Origin: Paracoccus yibinensis
GTDB taxonomy: Bacteria; Pseudomonadota; Alphaproteobacteria; Rhodobacterales; Rhodobacteraceae
DNA length: 64,000 bases
Assembly (NCBI RefSeq): GCF_030846195.1
Contig: NZ_JAVCWH010000001.1
Span: forward strand, 248,001 to 312,000
Direction of reading: 5' to 3'
In this document: piece after piece, positions 63,358-64,000 of the stretch
Position numbering within the stretch: the stretch's first letter is position 1
Layout: each line of letters starts with the position of its first letter
Position numbers and translations under genes: made by a program
The notes under the pieces: model-generated
What the model saw: only the letters and a program-made list of their open reading frames with translations
The model's database searches: none
Told to the model about the DNA's origin: nothing

Positions 63358-64000
63358 ATGCAGAGCTTTACCTGCCCGGATTGCAACGCCCGCGTCTATT
63401 TCGAGAACCTGTTCTGCGCCTGCGGCGCCTCGCTCTATTACGAGCCCGAGGCACGGGCCATGTTGAACCAGGGGGAACCCTGCGCCAACCGCGACACCAT
63501 CCAGTGCAACTGGGTCGCCGCGCCGGGCGGGGCGCTTTGCCGGTCCTGCGCCATGTCGGATGTCGTCCCTGCGTTGAATGTCGGCGACAACCAGCAGCTT
63601 CTTGAAAGGGCCGAGCGGGCGAAACGATGGGTGCTGGCCAATCTGTCCAACTGGCAATGGTTCACCGATGCCGACCAGGGAATGCGGCCCCGCTTTCAGA
63701 TGCTGTCGGAAAACACCGGCGGCGGTCGTGCCGAACAGATCATGATGGGACACGACAACGGCGAGATCGTGATCAACGTGACCGAGGCGGATGAGCTGAT
63801 CCGCGTCCAGCGGCAGCAGCAGCTTGGCGAGCAATACAGGTCCATGGTCGGCCACTTCCGGCACGAACTGGCGCATTTCCTGTTTGATCGTCTGGCCGTC
63901 GCGCCAGGCTTCCTGGATGAATTCCGGCCCCTGTTCGGGGATGAGACCGCCGACTACGCCGCCGCCCTGCAAGAGCATTACGACAACCCCAAGGATCCGG
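63358..64000 (+). CDS. Putative zinc-binding metallopeptidase, 3' end cut by the window
   Basis: At least 214 residues visible. N-terminal zinc ribbon with MQSFTCPDCNARVYF and FCACGASLYY, further Cys motifs (CANRD, LCRSCAMSD), then a helical region and an HELAH-type site in FRHELAHFLF (His-Glu-x-x-His), followed by EFRPLFGDETADYAAALQEH. Matches the putative zinc-binding metallopeptidase family; substrate unknown. ATG at 63358 after GAGGAAAACCCATC. Divergent from rplU. Continues beyond base 64000. Confidence 0.85.
   Translation, partial: MQSFTCPDCNARVYFENLFCACGASLYYEPEARAMLNQGEPCANRDTIQCNWVAAPGGALCRSCAMSDVVPALNVGDNQQLLERAERAKRWVLANLSNWQWFTDADQGMRPRFQMLSENTGGGRAEQIMMGHDNGEIVINVTEADELIRVQRQQQLGEQYRSMVGHFRHELAHFLFDRLAVAPGFLDEFRPLFGDETADYAAALQEHYDNPKDP

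Overview
GC-rich, densely packed chromosomal DNA from an alphaproteobacterium of the Rhodobacteraceae, most likely Paracoccus or a close relative. The evidence is the class I phaC / intracellular phaZ / phaP block with a PhaR-type operator, the frcBCAK-type sugar ABC operon, an NDUFS4-like complex I protein, a DUF2125 protein, the rplU-rpmA-GNAT order, and terminator-like repeats of the kind seen between genes in this family. Nearly all genes are housekeeping or core metabolism. I found no prophage, CRISPR array, intact insertion sequence, rRNA or tRNA.

Layout. 0-5.8 kb: polyhydroxyalkanoate (PHA) storage genes (phasin, synthase, depolymerase) and two overlapping serine hydrolases. 5.9-10.2 kb: thrS, a cold-shock gene with a clear terminator, a FrnE-like DsbA oxidoreductase and a Bcr/CflA-type exporter. 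10.2-15.0 kb: a sugar ABC operon (binding protein, permease, ATPase, P-loop kinase) divergent from a ROK regulator. 15.0-19.5 kb: rpsD with promoter and terminator, hisC-tyrC, a DUF2125 protein and a ChaC-like cyclotransferase. 19.5-24.4 kb: an ExbB/MotA-like plus OmpA/MotB-like motor pair with a very long coiled coil, a YihY/BrkB membrane protein and a one-helix membrane protein. 24.5-33.1 kb: purB, a solitary FliG homologue, a tiny membrane protein, gap, an SDR, pyrC-pyrE and dnaB (with a DnaA box upstream). 33.2-37.7 kb: a siderophore module (DUF2218-SIP reductase, RhtX/FptX-type importer, TonB receptor). 38-40.2 kb: NDUFS4-like protein, sodC, two small exported proteins and cmk. 40.2-41.5 kb: a decayed stretch without an intact gene. 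41.5-50.3 kb: rpsB-tsf, a hemolysin III protein, eda plus an MFS gene, xseA, purD and prs. 50.4-59.5 kb: an HCCA isomerase-like protein, a hydrolase, yraN, rsmI, an LpoA-like lipoprotein, glnD, murJ and a rhomboid-fold protein without catalytic residues. 59.5-64 kb: trpS, a luciferase-like monooxygenase, GNAT, rpmA, rplU and a truncated zinc metallopeptidase.

The most interesting items are: the coiled-coil motor pair (related to ZorAB but without Zorya effectors); a terminator-like repeat that has become the N-terminal coding sequence of the frc kinase; the pseudo-rhomboid; the lone FliG lacking the EHPQ motif with an inverted repeat at its start; the DnaA box before dnaB; and the degraded 1.3-kb region. 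I did not find a convincing wholly new multi-gene system.
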